A DNA stretch of 64,000 nucleotides from assembly GCF_025642155.1 (NCBI RefSeq), contig NZ_CP106798.1, positions 8,680,001 through 8,744,000 of the forward strand, read 5' to 3'. Of this stretch, positions 53,151 through 61,674 are shown piece after piece (within the stretch, counting starts at the first letter, position 1; the number at the start of each line of letters is the position of its first letter). The DNA is from Streptomyces sp. HUAS 15-9. GTDB taxonomy: Bacteria > Actinomycetota > Actinomycetes > Streptomycetales > Streptomycetaceae. The translations under genes were made by a program, and so were the position numbers. Under the pieces are notes generated by a model. That model was not told where the DNA came from. It saw nothing but the letters and a program-made list of their open reading frames with translations, and ran no database searches.

Positions 53151-53201
53151 GATGTCAGGAACTGTCATCAGCGTAGCATGAAGATGTCAGGCGCTGTCAT
53201 C
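53151..53201. promoter_or_regulatory. Two TetR-type operators between epimerase and regulator
   Basis: GATGTCAGGAACTGTCATC (53151-53169) and GATGTCAGGCGCTGTCATC (53183-53201) are identical except in the central triplet. Each is an imperfect palindrome GATGtCAG-N3-CTGtCATC. The 32-bp centre spacing puts them on nearly the same face (three turns). Confidence 0.8.
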
Positions 53202-53216
53202 GCGTAGGATCAGGCC

Positions 53217-53813
53217 ATGGGTAGGTGGGAGCCGAACGCGCGAGGGCGACTGGCGGAGACTGCACTGAAGCTCTACGCGGAGCAGGGTTTCGAGCGGACC
53301 ACGGTCACCGAGATCGCCGAAGCGGCGGGACTGACCGAGCGGACCTTCTTCCGGCACTTCGCCGACAAGCGTGAAGTGCTGTTCTACGGAACCGAGATGG
53401 CGCTGGACATGCTCACCCACGCCATCGAGCAGGCACCGGCCTCGGCGTCCCCGATAGACGCGGTGGGTGCAGCGCTGGATGCCTTCGGGGCTTTCTTCCA
53501 AGAGGACCCGGAGCGCGTCCGGCGGCGGGACGCGGTCGTCTCCGCCAGCACCGAGCTACGCGAACGCGAGCTGGTCAAACTGGATGCCTTCACCTCGGCG
53601 ATGGCCCGCGCACTGCGCGAACGCGGCACTCCGGAGCCGGCCGCCAGCCTGGCCGCCGAGGCGGGCATCGCCGCCTTCAAGGTCGCCTACGCCCGCTGGG
53701 TCGCCGCCGGGCCCGGCACGACGGGCGGAACCGGCGAGCAGGATCTGCCGCGCCTCTTCCGCGCGTCGCTGGCGGAACTGCAGGAGGTCCTCGCGGAGCG
53801 CCCGTCGGTGTAG
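53217..53813 (+). CDS. TetR/AcrR-family regulator
   Basis: A 198-residue repressor. The N-terminal helix-turn-helix (about 9-55) reads RLAETALKLYAEQGFERTTV with AEAAGLTERTFFRHFADKREV, the classic TetR signature. The C-terminal ligand domain is helical and Ala-rich. It is transcribed away from the epimerase gene. Both promoters lie in the 77-bp spacer with the duplicated operator, so the regulator likely represses itself and the epimerase. Confidence 0.93.
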   Translation: MGRWEPNARGRLAETALKLYAEQGFERTTVTEIAEAAGLTERTFFRHFADKREVLFYGTEMALDMLTHAIEQAPASASPIDAVGAALDAFGAFFQEDPERVRRRDAVVSASTELRERELVKLDAFTSAMARALRERGTPEPAASLAAEAGIAAFKVAYARWVAAGPGTTGGTGEQDLPRLFRASLAELQEVLAERPSV

Positions 53814-54289
53814 CCGCTGCGAAGCAAACCGGCCGCGTGGCTACGGCCGCCCCGAGGCCGCACCTGCCCGGCGCCGCTGCCCGCAACGCCCAGACCGCTG
53901 TACCCGGCCCTGAAGACCTCAGGGATCGGCCCCCGTCATCACGCGACCTGGGATCGTCACCCAGGTCCGGCCGTCCAGCGCACAGCCGCTGGCCTTCGAG
54001 GTGAGCCCGCCGATCTGCTTGAGGAACAGAGAATCGCCAGTTCCGCCACTCCTTGCTGATCGGTGCGCATGACGTTGGTCATGGCGATGATGTGGTCTAT
54101 ACGCTCGGCTGGAGTGGTCACCAGCGTCGTGCCGCGCTCAGGGCTGGACAACTGACGCCATGCGGCAGGTGAAAGCCCGGACTTGCCCGCGTGGTGTCGC
54201 ACGGCTCGGCTGCCGAGCGAGCAACGGCGGTGCAGTTCCTGGACCGGCACCAGGTCGACGGGGGCGGCCTCCCCGGGCCCTTGACGCAA
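53814..54289. other. Degraded stretch
   Basis: About 475 bp with overlapping frames and no recognisable domain, probably continuing the transposase relic that follows. Confidence 0.4.
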
Positions 54290-54560
54290 AGACGGCCGCG
54301 TCCGACTGCGGACGCTGCGCCGGGCGTAACCGCCACCACCGCGTGCGCGGTCGCCATGCCCACCTTGCGGTCACCGGAATCGTCGATGGTCAGCACTCCG
54401 CAACGCGTGGAGCGGCGGTGGCCGGGTCTGGCAACAGCGGGAGGCCGTGGTGATCGGCTGCCGGTCGGTCCGCCTTGGCCGCCTCACAGCGGCTGGTGAT
54501 GCTCTGCAGTGCCGCTGGCACGTGGCATTCAACTTCCCGGCGATTGGCGGCAGATCCAGC
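54290..54560 (-). mobile_element. IS701-like transposase relic
   Basis: The minus-strand segment LTIDDSGDRKVGMATAHAVV resembles the first catalytic-Asp region of IS701-type transposases (VIDDSGDRKDG--TAHVG). The neighbouring frames carry only scattered pieces, so the element is heavily degraded. Assignment rests on this one motif. Confidence 0.5.
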
Positions 54561-54701
54561 CGCGGGATGCCGCGCCGTCCCTCGTCCCACATGCCCCGAA
54601 AGATGGTCGGACACCGCCTGGAGCGGGGCCGCCGGTGGGTCTCACGCCGTTGGCTCCAGGCGATGTCAACCGCCGGCGCACCAGGGGCGCCGACGGCGGG
54701 A

Positions 54702-55316
54702 CTACAGGGCGGCGATGACGTCGGCAGAGGTCATCGGCAGCGAAAACATCGGGAAGTCGTAGGAGATGGCGTTGTCGTGCGCCTCCTGCGAGGTGGCGGC
54801 GACGCAGTCGGTCAGGGTGATCACCCGGAAGCCGTGCTCGTAACCCGTGCGCATGGTCGACTCCACGCAGCAGTTGGTGAGGAAGCCGCCGAGGATGATC
54901 GTGTCGATGCCCTTGCTGCGGAGGATGAAATCGAGGTTCGTGCTGGCGAAGGTGTCGAGCCCGCGCTTGCCCTCGATGACGATGTCCCCGTTCACCGGAG
55001 TCAGTTCGTCGACGACGGCCGCGCCCCACGTGCCCTTCACGAATGCCTTCCCGTCCACCACGCCTTTGAGGATGCCGTAGGGGTGTCGGGTCAGCTCACC
55101 GTAGCCTTCCGCGAACGTGATCGGCGCGTGCAAGATCGACACTCCGGCTCCCCGGGCGGCGTCGACCACGGCGACCGTGTTGGCAAGCATGTCGGTGCGC
55201 TGCATGACGTCGGCGACCGCCCCGTGCAGCACGCCGCCGTCGCTGGCGAACTCGTTCTGGTACTCGATGAGCACGATTGCGGTCTTGGCCGGGTCGAGCT
55301 CGAGCTTGTCGGTCAT
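54702..55316 (-). CDS. Isochorismatase-family cysteine hydrolase
   Basis: A 204-residue cysteine hydrolase. The nucleophile Cys150 lies in TNCCVESTMRTGYEHG, the Lys is Lys117 in EGKRGLDTF, and the acidic residue is Glu18 in IEYQNEF, where classical isochorismatases have Asp. The cis-peptide GGFLTNC segment is present. Members hydrolyse amides or vinyl ethers (nicotinamide, carbamoyl compounds, isochorismate). The ATG at 55316 has family sequence directly after it. It faces a GntR/FCD gene across a large palindrome and is probably regulated by it; the coupled oxidase suggests a joint catabolic route. Confidence 0.9.
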   Translation of the reverse strand: MTDKLELDPAKTAIVLIEYQNEFASDGGVLHGAVADVMQRTDMLANTVAVVDAARGAGVSILHAPITFAEGYGELTRHPYGILKGVVDGKAFVKGTWGAAVVDELTPVNGDIVIEGKRGLDTFASTNLDFILRSKGIDTIILGGFLTNCCVESTMRTGYEHGFRVITLTDCVAATSQEAHDNAISYDFPMFSLPMTSADVIAAL

Positions 55317-55381
55317 GGCGCCACCTGTTTTCCGCGTCTTTGGGGTTAGGGGCATCTGCGTCCTGAGGCACAGCGAGAAGC

Positions 55382-55422
55382 ACGGTAGCTTATTGTCTGA
55401 CAAACAGACAAGAAGCTACCGT
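55382..55422. promoter_or_regulatory. 41-bp interrupted palindrome with an FCD/GntR core
   Basis: ACGGTAGCTT, one base, TTGTCTG, five bases, CAGACAA, one base, AAGCTACCGT: 17 of 18 outer positions pair. It contains TTGTCTGACAA (TNGT-N3-ACNA) and its mirrored partner. It lies between the divergent hydrolase and regulator genes, 7 bp before the regulator ATG, so it is an operator and/or a hairpin in the leader. Confidence 0.75.
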
Positions 55423-55429
55423 GTGCCGC

Positions 55430-56131
55430 ATGACGATCTCGCCGGTATCGCGCATGCCCCTGAGCCTGGACGTGGCTCAGCGCCTGCGGACCGCCATCCT
55501 CGACGGCACATTCCCCGCCGGCACCGAGCTGCCCACGGAGACCGAACTCGCCCAGTCCTTCGGCGTAGGGCGGTCCACCATCCGCGAAGCGCTCAGGGTG
55601 TTGCAGGCGCACGGTCTGATCAGCGGCGCGGATACCGTCTCCACCGCGCGTCCGCGCGTCACCCACGAGCGCACGGCGGACGCGGCGGGCCTGGCGCTGA
55701 GCACCGCGTTGCAAGTCGGCGCGATCCCGCTGGGCGACCTCGTGTCGCTGCGCACGCTGCTGGAGACGGAGGCGATACGGCAGACCACCTCCGTGCCCGA
55801 TGAGGCTCGGTCCTGCCTCGTGACCATGGCGGCAGCGGTGGAGAACACCGACATCCAGACCTTCCACGCAGCTGACGTGGAATTCCACGTGCAACTCGCC
55901 TACGCCGGCGGCAATCAGGCGCTGGGCTTCGTCATCGGCGTGCTGCGCGACTGCATCGCCGGCTACCTGCTCGACGCGCTCGCCGCGGTGGCCGATCGGG
56001 GCACGGTGCTCGCGCGTCTGCTGGCCGAACACCAGGCGATCGTCGACGCGCTGGACGCGGGCGAGTCCGGCCGTGCCGCCGAGCTGGTCGTGGCTCACAT
56101 CCGCGGTTTCTACGAGCCGGAGACGCCATGA
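55430..56131 (+). CDS. GntR-family (FadR/FCD) regulator of the cysteine hydrolase/oxidase locus
   Basis: A 233-residue regulator. The winged helix (about 8-75) includes LRTAILDGTFPAGTELPTET and SFGVGRSTIREALRVLQAHG. The FCD domain (about 95-225) has the ligand residues in FHAADVEFHVQLAYAGGN and LLAEHQAIVDALDAGE. It is more distant from the two paralogues at 42902 and 44338. The stop overlaps the start of the GlcD-like gene (ATGA), so regulator and oxidase are co-translated. The ATG at 55430 is chosen for the family N-terminus. Confidence 0.92.
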   Translation: MTISPVSRMPLSLDVAQRLRTAILDGTFPAGTELPTETELAQSFGVGRSTIREALRVLQAHGLISGADTVSTARPRVTHERTADAAGLALSTALQVGAIPLGDLVSLRTLLETEAIRQTTSVPDEARSCLVTMAAAVENTDIQTFHAADVEFHVQLAYAGGNQALGFVIGVLRDCIAGYLLDALAAVADRGTVLARLLAEHQAIVDALDAGESGRAAELVVAHIRGFYEPETP

Positions 56132-57190
56132 CCGAGGTTGTCGCGGACGTCGCCGCCGCCCTCGCCGCAGCGCTCCCCGGCCGGGTGGTCACCGACCGGG
56201 ACGCGATGGAGGCGTACCGCCGTGACCAGTGCCTACCGGCTCCCGCCGGGCGCCCGGCGGCAGTGGTACGTGCCCGCACGACCGATGACGTGATCGCTAC
56301 CCTGTGCACAGCCGGCGACCATCGCGCCCCGGTGGTGACCCGGGGGGCCGGCACCGGGCTGGCCGGCGCGGCCAGTGCGATCGACGGCTGCGTCGTACTC
56401 TCGCTCGCCGCGATGGACCGGATCCTGGACCTCGACGTGGCCGGCCGGACGGCAACCGTCGAGCCGGGCGTGATCACCGGCGATCTCGACGCCCGCGCCC
56501 GCGAGCACAGCCTGTGGTATCCGCCGGACCCAGGGAGCAAGGCGATCTCCACCATCGGCGGCAACCTGGCGACCAACGCGGGCGGCATGTGCTGCGCCAA
56601 GTACGGGGTCACTGCCGACCATGTCGCCGCGCTGACGGCCGTACTTGCCGATGGCCGCGTGATCCGTACCGGTCCGCCGACCCGTAAGAATGTCACCGGG
56701 CTCGACCTCACCCGGCTCCTCGTCGGCTCCGAAGGCACCCTCGCGGTGATCGTGGACGCCACCGTGCGTCTGCACCGTTCCCGACGGCCACCGCGACCGC
56801 AGTGGCCGCGTTCCCGACGCCCCAACAGGCGGTCGACACCGCGCTGCGGATCGCGGCGGTCGCCGACCCAGCGGCCGTGGAGCTCATGGACCGCACCTGC
56901 ATTCGCGCCGTCAATCGCCAGACCCGCATGGGACTGGACGAGTCGGCCGGGGCGCTCCTGCTCATCCAGTGCGACGGGCCGTCCGCCGGTCAGGAAGCCG
57001 CCACTTGCGCCAGGCCGGCTGAAGCCGCCGGTGCCACCGAGGTGCTGCACACCGCCGACCCGGCGGATGGCGAGATGTTCATGCAGGCCAGACGAACGGT
57101 GTACCCGGCGCTGGAGAGACTGGGCACCACGCTGCTCGACGACGTCGGCGTCGCGGTCCAGGACCTTCCCGGTGCCGCGTCGGGCATCAG
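56128..57190 (+). pseudogene. Disrupted GlcD-like FAD-linked oxidase
   Basis: The start at 56128 opens a second GlcD-type flavoprotein: TRGAGTGLAGAASAIDGCVV, DPGSKAISTIGGNLATNAGG and LVGSEGTLAVIVDATVRLH. Near 56774 one base is missing. The next part (AAFPTPQQAVDTALRIAAVA, then TCIRAVNRQTRMGLDESAGA) continues in another frame up to about 57190. There the homology ends before the catalytic EHGIG region. The gene has therefore lost its C-terminal third and carries a frameshift. What follows is a hairpin-rich stretch and a TnpB fragment, so insertion and deletion of mobile DNA caused the truncation. Confidence 0.8.
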
Positions 57191-57330
57191 ACGAAGACGG
57201 AAGGATACGTGCACTGCGAGTGGGACGGCGCATGCCAGGGCGCTTGGCGTTTGCCCGGTGGACAGCCGGGCAGCGGTGAGATCGACGGTCTGTCCTTCGC
57301 TGCCGATGAAGAGCATGGGATCGTGGATAC

Positions 57331-57348
57331 CCCGGCCTTCAGGCCGGG
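57331..57348. repeat. Short hairpin like an IS200/IS605 end
   Basis: CCCGGCCT-TC-AGGCCGGG, perfect 8-bp arms. Its surroundings resemble the right-end hairpin seen at 34002-34020, so it is probably a transposon end remnant. Confidence 0.5.
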
Positions 57349-57378
57349 AAGGAAACGAAGCTCCTGCGGAGCAGGGCA

Positions 57379-57417
57379 GGGAAGGCCGGTTCGCCGCCAG
57401 GGCGGACCGGCCTTCCC
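57379..57417. repeat. Long hairpin before the TnpB fragment
   Basis: GGGAAGGCCGGTTCGCC pairs with GGCGGACCGGCCTTCCC (17 bp, one mismatch) across five bases. It could be a transposon end structure or a terminator. Confidence 0.55.
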
Positions 57418-57469
57418 CTTCCATTGGCCGACTTCGGCCGCTCACATGGGAGTTGATAGAATGTGAGAT

Positions 57470-57609
57470 CTGACGCAGCAGGTCAAGCGGGCTTTCAAGT
57501 ACCGCTTCTACCCCACGGGCGAGCAGTCGGCTGAGCTGTCGCGCACGTTCGGCTGCGTCCGCCTCGTGTACAACAAGGCGCTGGAGGGGCGCACGCGGGC
57601 CTGGCGCTC
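57470..57609 (+). mobile_element. tnpB: TnpB N-terminal fragment
   Basis: QQVKRAFKYRFYPTGEQSAE with LSRTFGCVRLVYNKALEGR matches the N-terminus of IS605-type TnpB. It begins with CTG directly after an in-frame TGA, so a start codon is missing or altered. It breaks off after about 45 codons at the 3' end of the zinc-ribbon gene on the other strand. Confidence 0.75.
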
Positions 57610-57617
57610 ATGGCTTC

Positions 57618-58199
57618 TCAGACCAACCTGACCACCACGGTCACGACGATCTCTGCGGCGAACCCCGCGGCGGCCAGGAGCAGCAGCCGGTGCCGCCACG
57701 TCATGCGGCCGCGGAGCTGGGGAACCTTCTGCGGCGGGTGCGGTGACTGCCGTAGCGGAATGCTGTTGACCAGCCCGATCAGGGCGACCACGCCCGCGAT
57801 GACCAGTCCCGTCGCGGTGAACCTGGTCTGCGGATCGACGACCACTCCCAGACCGCCGAGCGTGATCGCCGCGGCGCCCATGCTCAGTGACCAGGTCCGG
57901 ATCGTCGTCAGGTCGGCTTCCAAGCGGGTGCGTTCCGCTCCCTGTTGAACCTGGGCACGCCCGTGGAGGGAGGAAGGATCGAGGTCGGCCAGGATCCGCC
58001 GGTCGATCAGCCGCCAGTCGGACGCCGTCAACGTCACCTCGTTCTCGGTTCCGCACCGTTGGCACCTGTAGAGCCTTGGCTCCCGGTCGTCGTGCCCGCC
58101 CCATATCGCCCCGACGCCGCTGGGATCGATCACCGGATCTCTCAGGGGACTCCAGCGCTCGCAGGAGTGGCATTTGAATGTCTGGCGATTCTGCGACAT
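57618..58199 (-). CDS. Zinc-ribbon membrane protein of unknown function
   Basis: A 193-residue protein. The N-terminal 55 residues carry a zinc ribbon (CHSC at about 10-13, CQRC at about 46-49) around WSPLRDPV and DDREPRLY. A helical linker (LIDRRILADLDPSS, then RTRLEADLTTIRTW) leads to two or three hydrophobic segments (LSMGAAAITLGGLGVVV, TGLVIAGVVALIGLVNSI, LLLLAAAGFAAEIVVTVVV). It is therefore a membrane-anchored zinc protein with the ribbon probably in the cytoplasm. The start codon lies 77 bp from the divergent unknown gene. No known family is recognised. Confidence 0.8.
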   Translation of the reverse strand: MSQNRQTFKCHSCERWSPLRDPVIDPSGVGAIWGGHDDREPRLYRCQRCGTENEVTLTASDWRLIDRRILADLDPSSLHGRAQVQQGAERTRLEADLTTIRTWSLSMGAAAITLGGLGVVVDPQTRFTATGLVIAGVVALIGLVNSIPLRQSPHPPQKVPQLRGRMTWRHRLLLLAAAGFAAEIVVTVVVRLV

Positions 58200-58276
58200 G
58201 GGCCAATGCCCTCCGATATGGTGGACCGGCGGTGTGCGCCATATCGTAGGTGCTGCCGACGGGGGAGGGGTGGTGA

Positions 58277-59875
58277 ATGGGGGAAGAGGGCTGTTTCCTG
58301 TGGAATACCACCCTGGGGTGGTATGACTTCCGCACCTTCACGGTGCTGCTGGCTCGCCACGGAGACCGGGACACCTTTCTGTTGACTACACATCACGAAC
58401 GGTTGCACCAGCAGCTCACCGAGCACTCCACGTACGGAATCCTGCTGCAGGAAGCGGCGAAGAAGGCGGAAGCGTCGCGGCAGGCGAAGTTTCTGGTGAC
58501 GACGCTCGTCGACGAATGCAGGAAAGTCCAGGAAATGGCGGCGACTTACTGCAGTCTGATCGCGCACGAGCAAGGGCCGGACATCCTTGCGCGGATGCCG
58601 GATTTCTACCGGCAGGTCTTCGAACGAGCCACCGTACTGGCCGACCGGTTCTTCGACACCACCTCACTCAAAAGCCTGTTCGTCTTCTGCGTCGCCCGGT
58701 GTGCGATGATGACCGGCTTCGGTGAGGACGGCGGTCAGTGGATGGCGGACAGGCGCCTCGGAGAGATGGAGTTCGTCGAGGAACTCGTCGCGCGGGGCAG
58801 CAAGTTGCCGCTGCTGTGTCGGCCCGACCTCCGGCTGGAGCGCATCGAGCAGCGACTCCTGGACGTGTCCCCGGAGGCGGTCCACGGCGTACTGCACGAC
58901 TGGCGGATACCGTTCCTGGATTCCCCCGACCAGGAAGCCGTCGCACGGGCGCTGGACGGTGACCAGCGGCGTCTCTCCGAATGGTCGTCCAATCTCAACG
59001 CCGCGATGATGGCTGCTGTGAGCACGCAGCTGGAGGACGCACTTCCCGGGCTCGAGGACAACGCTTCGGCCATGCGTCTGCACCAGCTGGCGCGCATGTC
59101 GATGACGCTCGATCCCGTCGGTACCACCGTCCAAGGCCTGGACGACATCCGTGCATCCGCGGACCAGACGGTCGCCTTCGTCCCCGGTCCGCTGCCGCGC
59201 ACCGATGTGTACAGCGGGGACCGACGCGAACTGGACCGTCTCGTCGAGGAGTCTCTCGCCCAGACCGGGGCCTTGCGCTATTTCGTGGAGTGCCGTGACG
59301 AAAAGGCCGAACCGGTGTGTTATCTGACGTTCATGGCCCGGCGGAACGGAATGCCGAACCTCCAGTGCTACCGGCTGGAAGAGTCCGAGGCGTCCCGGCT
59401 CAGGCCACGGCGCCATCCGTCACTGACCATCGTGGAAAGCCTCGACATCCCGCGCCTCGGAAATCGCGCCGTGCCGGGGCACATCGACAATGCGCTGAAC
59501 GACGACTGTTTCATCCGCCTGGCGACGAATCCGGTGCGCCACCTGGAGGAGATCATCGAGTCCGGGGCCCGGGTCGAATGGACTTCTGCCTCGGTCGCCT
59601 ACGAGAACAGTGTGATCACTCCCGAGCGCGGGTTGGAGATCGTCCTGTACCGGGTCGAAGGGCAGCGGCAGGAACTCTTCCACCTGTCCAACGTGAGCCT
59701 CACGGACGCGATCCGGCGGTTCTCCGCACTGGTGATCGGTGACGATCGTAAAATGACCCGCATCGATCTGGACGCCTTCGCCGATCGCTTCGGCATGGAC
59801 AGGATCGTCCGGCTTCTCGACCACCCGATTCTCGGCTCCGCTCATATGTGCGGAAGGGTGGCACGCATCGGCTGA
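58277..59875 (+). CDS. 532-residue protein of unknown family
   Basis: A large, apparently intact soluble protein (no signal peptide or membrane segment), ATG after GGGGAGGGG. It starts with a beta-rich segment (CFLWNTTLGWYDFRTFTVLL), then helical parts (LHQQLTEHSTYGILLQEAAK and LVTTLVDECRKVQEMAATYC). A mixed middle follows (LLCRPDLRLERIEQRLLDVS), and the C-terminal third is alpha/beta (YFVECRDEKAEPVCYLTFMA, ITPERGLEIVLYRVEGQRQE). I do not recognise a family. Two details may matter: DDCFIRL and EEIIESGARVEW look like a conserved core. It is divergently paired with the zinc-ribbon membrane protein, sharing a 77-bp promoter region, which suggests a functional link. Confidence 0.75.
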   Translation: MGEEGCFLWNTTLGWYDFRTFTVLLARHGDRDTFLLTTHHERLHQQLTEHSTYGILLQEAAKKAEASRQAKFLVTTLVDECRKVQEMAATYCSLIAHEQGPDILARMPDFYRQVFERATVLADRFFDTTSLKSLFVFCVARCAMMTGFGEDGGQWMADRRLGEMEFVEELVARGSKLPLLCRPDLRLERIEQRLLDVSPEAVHGVLHDWRIPFLDSPDQEAVARALDGDQRRLSEWSSNLNAAMMAAVSTQLEDALPGLEDNASAMRLHQLARMSMTLDPVGTTVQGLDDIRASADQTVAFVPGPLPRTDVYSGDRRELDRLVEESLAQTGALRYFVECRDEKAEPVCYLTFMARRNGMPNLQCYRLEESEASRLRPRRHPSLTIVESLDIPRLGNRAVPGHIDNALNDDCFIRLATNPVRHLEEIIESGARVEWTSASVAYENSVITPERGLEIVLYRVEGQRQELFHLSNVSLTDAIRRFSALVIGDDRKMTRIDLDAFADRFGMDRIVRLLDHPILGSAHMCGRVARIG

Positions 59876-60242
59876 CCTGCCTGAAGTCACCCGCGGGGCG
59901 ACCGGCACCGAGGACGAGGGCCCGGCACTCTTGGGGCGTCCCCAGACCGTGCGCAGGACGCGTGCCTTGGTCAGCCACAACGCGAGGTCGTACTCCGCCG
60001 TCTAGGGGCTGGTGTTGCACTCTGTGATGGGCGGATAGATGGGCGGATATTGCTGAGTTACCTCGGCATCCCGTGGAGAGGCGCTGGAGCCGCGCGCTGC
60101 CGCCTTGGCAGGGCTCCGTGGGTATGAAACGCTTGATCCAGGACATATGACCCGTCTGCACGCCGACTCGAACGAGTGAGCCCGGCTGCTCTGTCGGGAG
60201 TCCAGCCGGGTCCAGGCTCCTGTTCGGGGAGTGAGGACAGCC
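59876..60242. other. Intergenic stretch
   Basis: About 370 bp. A minus-strand piece (TAEYDLALWLTKARVLRTVW near 59940-60000) looks like a protein fragment but has no recognised family. The last 100 bp should contain the promoter of the methanethiol oxidase operon. Confidence 0.4.
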
Positions 60243-61673
60243 ATGACGACGACCGAGCACGCTCACCACAGTGACGATCACAGTGACCCCACGTTGTACC
60301 GCACTCCGGCCGATGCTGTCGCCGCGCCCCCGGAGAAGGTCGCCTACGTCGTCGGTTTCGACCCGACCGCACAACGTGCTGACGCTTTGTTCACTGTCGG
60401 TACCGACCCTGGATCCCCCGACTACGGTCGCGTGATCTCCCACGCCGAGCTGCCCGACCCGGGCAACGAATTGCACCACTTCGGCTGGAACGCCTGCTCC
60501 AGTGCGCTGGCCCATGCCGGTCACCATCACGCCGCGCGGCGCTACCTCATCGTTCCGGGACTGCGCTCATCGCGGCTGCATGTCTTCGACACCAGCCCCG
60601 ATCCTGACCGCCCTCACCTGGTCAAGGTGGTCGAGCCCGAGGAGCTGGCCGCCAAGGCCGGGTACTCCCGCCCACACACACTCCACTGCGGCCCCGACGG
60701 GATGTTCCTGTCCTGCCTCGGTGGCGCGGACGGTGCCGACGGGCCTGGCGGCGTCGCGCTGCTGGACCACGAAAGCTTTGAAGTGCTGCGTGCCTGGGAG
60801 AGCGAGCGCGGACCGCAGTGGCTTGCCTACGACGTCTGGTGGCATCTGCGCAAGAACATTGCCGTGACCAGCGAGTGGGGGTCCCCCTCGATGATCGAGG
60901 ACGGCCTTGTACCCGAACTGCTGCTGGGCCGCCGGTACGGCCACTCACTGCACTTCTGGGAGCTGGATTCCGGTCGGCATGTGCAGAGCCTCGACCTCGG
61001 GGACGAGAACCAGATGGTGCTGGAGCTTCGTCCCGCGCACGATCCCGAGGCGACGTGGGGGTTCACGAACACCGTGGTCAACGTGGAGGACCTGTCGGCA
61101 TCGGTCTGGTTGTGGAACCGGGAGGGCGAGGACTTCGTGATCCGCAAAGTGATCACCGTCCCGGCAGAGCCGGCGCAGCCGGAAGACCTGCCCCCGGCAC
61201 TGCAGCCGTTCGGCGCCGTGCCTCCATTGATCACGGACATCGACCTGTCGGTGGACGACCAGTGGCTGTACGTATCCGCGTGGGGAACCGGTGACCTGCT
61301 CCAGTACGACGTGAGCGATCCGTTCCGGCCCAGGCAGACCGCGTCCGTGCGTCTTGGCGGCATCATCGACCGACAGCCGCACCCTGCCGAGCCCGACACT
61401 CCGCTGACCGGCGGAGCACAGATGGTCGAGCTCAGCCGCGACGGGCGGCGGGTGTACCTGACGAACTCCTTGTATGCCGCCTGGGACGAACAGTTCTATC
61501 CCGAGGGCATCGACCCGTGGATGGTCAAACTCGACGCCGACACCGCGCACGGCGGGCTCTTGGTCGACAGCAGCTTCTTCCCGCACGGCACGGAGTTCTC
61601 CGGGTTGCGTGTGCACCAGACGCGCCTGCAAGGCGGCGACGCCTCCTCGGATTCGTACTGCTACCGTCGGTGA
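60243..61673 (+). CDS. Selenium-binding-protein family, likely methanethiol oxidase
   Basis: A 476-residue beta-propeller of the SBP56/MtoX family, which contains bacterial methanethiol oxidase (methanethiol + O2 to formaldehyde, H2O2 and H2S) and human SELENBP1. The conserved Cys of WNACSS is Cys85. His-rich segments (ELHHFGWNACSS, GYSRPHTLHC) and SEWGSPSMIEDGL, GHSLHFWEL, DLSVDDQWLY are family motifs that include the copper ligands. The ATG at 60243 lies after GTGAGGA. It is followed by a ZIP-like transporter gene after one base, so the two are one operon, perhaps for metal supply. Confidence 0.92.
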   Translation: MTTTEHAHHSDDHSDPTLYRTPADAVAAPPEKVAYVVGFDPTAQRADALFTVGTDPGSPDYGRVISHAELPDPGNELHHFGWNACSSALAHAGHHHAARRYLIVPGLRSSRLHVFDTSPDPDRPHLVKVVEPEELAAKAGYSRPHTLHCGPDGMFLSCLGGADGADGPGGVALLDHESFEVLRAWESERGPQWLAYDVWWHLRKNIAVTSEWGSPSMIEDGLVPELLLGRRYGHSLHFWELDSGRHVQSLDLGDENQMVLELRPAHDPEATWGFTNTVVNVEDLSASVWLWNREGEDFVIRKVITVPAEPAQPEDLPPALQPFGAVPPLITDIDLSVDDQWLYVSAWGTGDLLQYDVSDPFRPRQTASVRLGGIIDRQPHPAEPDTPLTGGAQMVELSRDGRRVYLTNSLYAAWDEQFYPEGIDPWMVKLDADTAHGGLLVDSSFFPHGTEFSGLRVHQTRLQGGDASSDSYCYRR

Positions 61674-61674
61674 C

